A stretch of 64,000 bases of DNA from CAZSNT01 sp964607765 (GTDB taxonomy: Bacteria; Verrucomicrobiota; Lentisphaeria; Oligosphaerales; JABHEG01): the NCBI GenBank assembly GCA_964607765.1, contig CAZSNT010000020.1:23586-87585 (forward strand). The letters run 5' to 3'. Both the position numbers and the translations under genes were made by a program. Under the pieces are notes generated by a model that did not search any database, was not told where the DNA came from, and worked only from the letters and a program-made list of their open reading frames with translations. Shown here piece after piece: positions 61,492 through 64,000 of this stretch. Within the stretch, counting starts at the first letter, position 1. Each line of letters begins with the position of its first letter.

Positions 61492-62655
61492 TCAGTGCCC
61501 GGCCCAGTCACCCGAAGCCAACGCAACGCGTTTGCCCGGCAATTGCCGGACGATGTGTCGCATCTCGAGCGTCACCACGGCCGCGATGACCTTGGCGGGC
61601 AATTCCTGCATCTCGGCGATCAGGCCGTCAATGGCCATCTCATTCTCGCCCAAAAGGGCCAATAGTTTGCGTTCCAGTTCGGACAATTGCAAATCCTCGG
61701 GCTGGAGTTTCTTTGCTTGGCCGCCCTCGCCCGCCGTTACGTCGGCGCCGGCAGCGTCCCCTCCGAAGCCGGGCAGAACACAGAACTCTTCGAGGACATC
61801 ATGGAAGCTCTCGACCAGTTTGGCACCGTCCTTGATCAGGCTGTGGCAACCACGAGACTGCGGCGAGTCAATCCTGCCCGGCACGGCAAACACCTGCCGG
61901 TTCTGCTCGAGCGCCTGGCCGGCCGTGATCAACGAGCCGCTGCGGTGTCCTGCCTCGACCACGATGCACCCATGGGTCATCCCCGAGATGATGCGGTTGC
62001 GCATGGGGAATGTCCGCCTGTCGGGTCGGAACGTCATGGGCAGTTCGCTGATCACCGCGCCCCCCGCAGCGGCGATCCTGCGTGCCAGGTCGATGTTCTC
62101 CTGCGGGTAGATCCGCGCCAGGCCGCCGCCCAACACTGCCACAGTGGTGCCTCCCGCGCGAAGTGTGGCTTCGTGCGCGACCGTATCGATGCCGCGTGCG
62201 AGTCCGGACACAACCGTCCAGCCTGCCAGGCCCGCTGCACTCGCCAGGTTCTCGGCCACACTGATGCCGTAGCGTGTGGTGCGCCGTGACCCGACGACTG
62301 CGATCGCGCGGGCGCTGCTGCGAGACAACGCCTCGATGCTGCCGCGCACGTAGAGGCAAAGGGGCGGGTCATGGATCTCGCGCAACAGCGCGGGATAGGC
62401 GGCGTCCTCACGGGTGACGATGGTCACGCCGCCCCGGTCCGCACACTGCCGCTCGGCCTCAGGATCACAGTGCCGCTGCCAATTGCAGAGAACATCCGCA
62501 AGCTTCGCGCCAATACGCGGAACACGAGCCAACTCGCCACGGCGAGCGCTCAGAATGGCCGAGGGTTCCCCGAAAAGCGTCAGCAATTGGCTGACACGCA
62601 GCGGGCCGATCCCCGGCAGCAAGTTGAGAATGAAATACGCGTCCGAATTATCCAA
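61492..62655 (-). CDS. dprA: DNA processing protein DprA
   Basis: A 387-residue protein of DprA/Smf type. The Rossmann-like core includes AIAVVGSRRTTRYG, SGLARGIDTVAHEATLRAGG and FPMRNRIISGMTHGCIVVEA. An N-terminal helix-hairpin-helix (LLPGIGPLRVSQLL) and a C-terminal winged-helix-like region are visible. It loads RecA on incoming single-stranded DNA in transformation; most bacteria have it even when not competent. Its start overlaps the aroB stop by 8 nt. Confidence 0.95.
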   Translation of the reverse strand: MDNSDAYFILNLLPGIGPLRVSQLLTLFGEPSAILSARRGELARVPRIGAKLADVLCNWQRHCDPEAERQCADRGGVTIVTREDAAYPALLREIHDPPLCLYVRGSIEALSRSSARAIAVVGSRRTTRYGISVAENLASAAGLAGWTVVSGLARGIDTVAHEATLRAGGTTVAVLGGGLARIYPQENIDLARRIAAAGGAVISELPMTFRPDRRTFPMRNRIISGMTHGCIVVEAGHRSGSLITAGQALEQNRQVFAVPGRIDSPQSRGCHSLIKDGAKLVESFHDVLEEFCVLPGFGGDAAGADVTAGEGGQAKKLQPEDLQLSELERKLLALLGENEMAIDGLIAEMQELPAKVIAAVVTLEMRHIVRQLPGKRVALASGDWAGH

Positions 62656-63751
62656 GGCGCCCCCCGATGGCCTCGCAGATCACGTCCCTGGCCTCGCAGC
62701 CAACAACCTGCACAGCGCCAATCCCCGTCGGCAGGACCAGGCGCAGCTTGCCGCCGCGGACCTTCTTGTCGCGGTACATGAGCTCGAGCACTACGGCCGG
62801 ATCGGGCAGCGGACGCTGTGTGAAGCGTGCCGGCAACCCGAACTGCGACACCAGTGCGTCCTGACGCAACACGTCGTCGCGGCTGCACATGGCCAGCGCC
62901 ACCGCGCAATCCCCCGCCATCCCCATGCCGATGCTGACCGCCTCACCGTGGTTGTAGACCGTGAACTGCCCGAAACTCTCCAGCGCATGCCCGAACGTGT
63001 GCCCGTAGTTCAGGATCGCCCGGCGCCCCTGCTCGCGCTCATCCTCCACAACCACTTGCGTCTTCAACGCGCAGCAGCGCGCCACAATCTCCTCCATCAG
63101 AGCCACGTCCAGCCCGACAATGCCGTCGGCGTGCTGTTCCAGAAAGGCAAACAGGTCAGAGTCCATGATAACGCCGTACTTGAGCACTTCTGCCAACCCA
63201 CAGCGCAGCTCCCTCGGGGGCAGCGTCTGCAGGAACGCAAGGTCGGCCAGAACGAGCCGGGGCTGATAGAACGCGCCGACCAGGTTCTTGCCCTCCGGCA
63301 GGTCCACGGCCACCTTGCCGCCCACACTGCTGTCGACCAGAGCCAGGAGCGTCGTCGGAACCTGGATAAAATCAATGCCGCGCATGAACGTGGCGGCAAA
63401 GAAGCCCGCAACGTCACCCACAACGCCGCCGCCGACAGCGATGGCCACCGAGGATCGGTCCAGGCCCTGCGCCATGGCCGTGTGGTAGAGCTGCTCCAGC
63501 GTGGCGAGCGTCTTCGAGGCTTCGCCGGCCGGGAAAACAGCCCGGTCCGCCTGGGACGCACCCGCCTGCCCCACAACGGCAAGCAACCGGTCGACGTAAA
63601 GCGGGTCGACGTTCGAGTCGGAGATCAGCAGTGCCCGGCGCCCCTGCACAAAGGGCGTCAGAGCGCGTGCTGCAGCGCCGCCGCCGCACAGCTCAGTGCC
63701 TATCAAAATGTCGTAAGCCGAATGGGGCAGCGAGACGTTGATGGTCTGCAT
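62648..63751 (-). CDS. aroB: 3-dehydroquinate synthase
   Basis: A 367-residue AroB. AVGGGVVGDVAGFFAATFMR GI, PTTLLALVDSSVGGKVAVDL and NYGHTFGHALE supply the NAD- and metal-binding residues. It makes 3-dehydroquinate from DAHP in the shikimate pathway. It is the first gene of aroB-dprA-topA, with a promoter at 63808-63835. Confidence 0.96.
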   Translation of the reverse strand: MQTINVSLPHSAYDILIGTELCGGGAAARALTPFVQGRRALLISDSNVDPLYVDRLLAVVGQAGASQADRAVFPAGEASKTLATLEQLYHTAMAQGLDRSSVAIAVGGGVVGDVAGFFAATFMRGIDFIQVPTTLLALVDSSVGGKVAVDLPEGKNLVGAFYQPRLVLADLAFLQTLPPRELRCGLAEVLKYGVIMDSDLFAFLEQHADGIVGLDVALMEEIVARCCALKTQVVVEDEREQGRRAILNYGHTFGHALESFGQFTVYNHGEAVSIGMGMAGDCAVALAMCSRDDVLRQDALVSQFGLPARFTQRPLPDPAVVLELMYRDKKVRGGKLRLVLPTGIGAVQVVGCEARDVICEAIGGRLG

Positions 63752-63807
63752 GGCGAATCCCTCTGAGTGACACGACGGAGCACAGCATCAGTGCCGGCTC
63801 GATATTG

Positions 63808-63835
63808 AACATACACACTTTTATTAGCTTTTCAA
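63808..63835 (-). promoter_or_regulatory. Candidate promoter of aroB-dprA-topA
   Basis: Minus strand TTGAAA (63830-63835), 16-nt spacer, TATGTT (63808-63813), about 55 nt before the aroB ATG, in a local AT-rich patch. Confidence 0.55.
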
Positions 63836-63906
63836 GCTGTCCCGCTCCGTTGCTCCATCGCACTGCCGCCCGTGCCCCTGCCCGACGGACTGCCCCAGGC
63901 TCGCCA

Positions 63907-64000
63907 CTCGCACCCGACCCTCGCACCCGACCCTCGCACCCGACCCTCGCACCCGACCCTCGCACCCGACCCTCGCACCCGACCCTCGCACCCGACCCTC
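63907..64000. repeat. 13-bp tandem repeat array at window edge
   Basis: CTCGCACCCGACC repeated about seven times without change and continuing to the last base, so the full length is unknown. It lies in the upstream region of aroB. The period is 13 bp, not a multiple of three, so it is not coding repeats. Confidence 0.85.

Noticed and set aside
63907..64000. CRISPR array
   Set aside because: 13-bp head-to-tail repeats without spacers.
1..64000. tRNA and rRNA genes
   Set aside because: Intergenic regions were scanned by eye for T-loop and conserved rRNA words and none was found; a short tRNA could still be missed.

Overview
The window is about 64 kb of GC-rich bacterial DNA. It is gene-dense and most coding regions can be assigned. 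The mix suggests a member of the Planctomycetota-Verrucomicrobiota-Chlamydiota (PVC) superphylum or a relative, such as Kiritimatiellota or Lentisphaerota. The supporting genes are two formylglycine-type sulfatases, an exported PQQ-type beta-propeller protein beside a DUF4838 lipoprotein, a DUF11/OmcB-like envelope lipoprotein, a DUF2851 protein and RHS remnants. This placement is an inference from gene content; no rRNA gene is present to confirm it.

Layout. 1-7.4 kb (minus): a sugar catabolic cluster of a partial FGGY kinase, SDR dehydrogenase, sulfatase, DeoC-type aldolase, iron alcohol dehydrogenase and GntR/UTRA repressor, with a perfect 12-bp palindrome as candidate operator. A secreted beta-helix protein diverges from it at 7.6-9.3 kb. 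9.3-15.3 kb: an accessory island with two RHS-core remnants at its ends, a PIN toxin pair, degraded fragments, a 1.2 kb G-rich stretch of inverted repeats lying between two direct repeats, two WG-repeat lipoproteins and a displaced RHS C-terminal cassette resembling a metallopeptidase toxin. 15.5-17.3 kb: murF, then three 126-bp composite repeats. 17.3-24 kb (minus): a giant exported methyltransferase/PQQ-propeller/discoidin fusion, a DUF4838 lipoprotein and a membrane protein. 24-31 kb (minus): a split sensor (MASE1-PAS protein plus REC-kinase-REC), EtfB and a GlcD/LDH-type FAD oxidase. 31-35.9 kb: DUF11 lipoprotein, HpcH/HpaI aldolase, second sulfatase, sugar isomerase/epimerase. 35.9-42.6 kb: glycogen phosphorylase, O-methyltransferase and a two-component cluster transcribed in both directions. 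42.9-54 kb: TrmH methyltransferase, XerD-like recombinase, SprT-like protein, nucleotidyltransferase, two zinc-ribbon membrane proteins, DegT aminotransferase, a lone fumarase beta subunit, FtsB/DivIC and HtrA. 54.2-58.7 kb (plus): DUF2851 protein, metallophosphoesterase, heptosyltransferase-like GT9 and an exported protein. 58.8-63.8 kb (minus): aroB-dprA-topA. The window ends inside a 13-bp tandem repeat.

How the parts may work together. The first cluster would oxidise and phosphorylate a sugar, cleave it with the aldolase to an aldehyde plus a triose phosphate, and reduce the aldehyde with the iron dehydrogenase; the sulfatase and the beta-helix protein would release the sugar from a sulfated polysaccharide. 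The second sulfatase, the aldolase and the isomerase at 32.9-35.9 kb look like another glycan module. The most unusual parts are the RHS-bounded island, the 126-bp repeats that copy part of the neighbouring gene's discoidin domain, the exported methyltransferase fusion and the three-repeat insertion in TopA. No tRNA, rRNA, CRISPR array or intact transposase was found.
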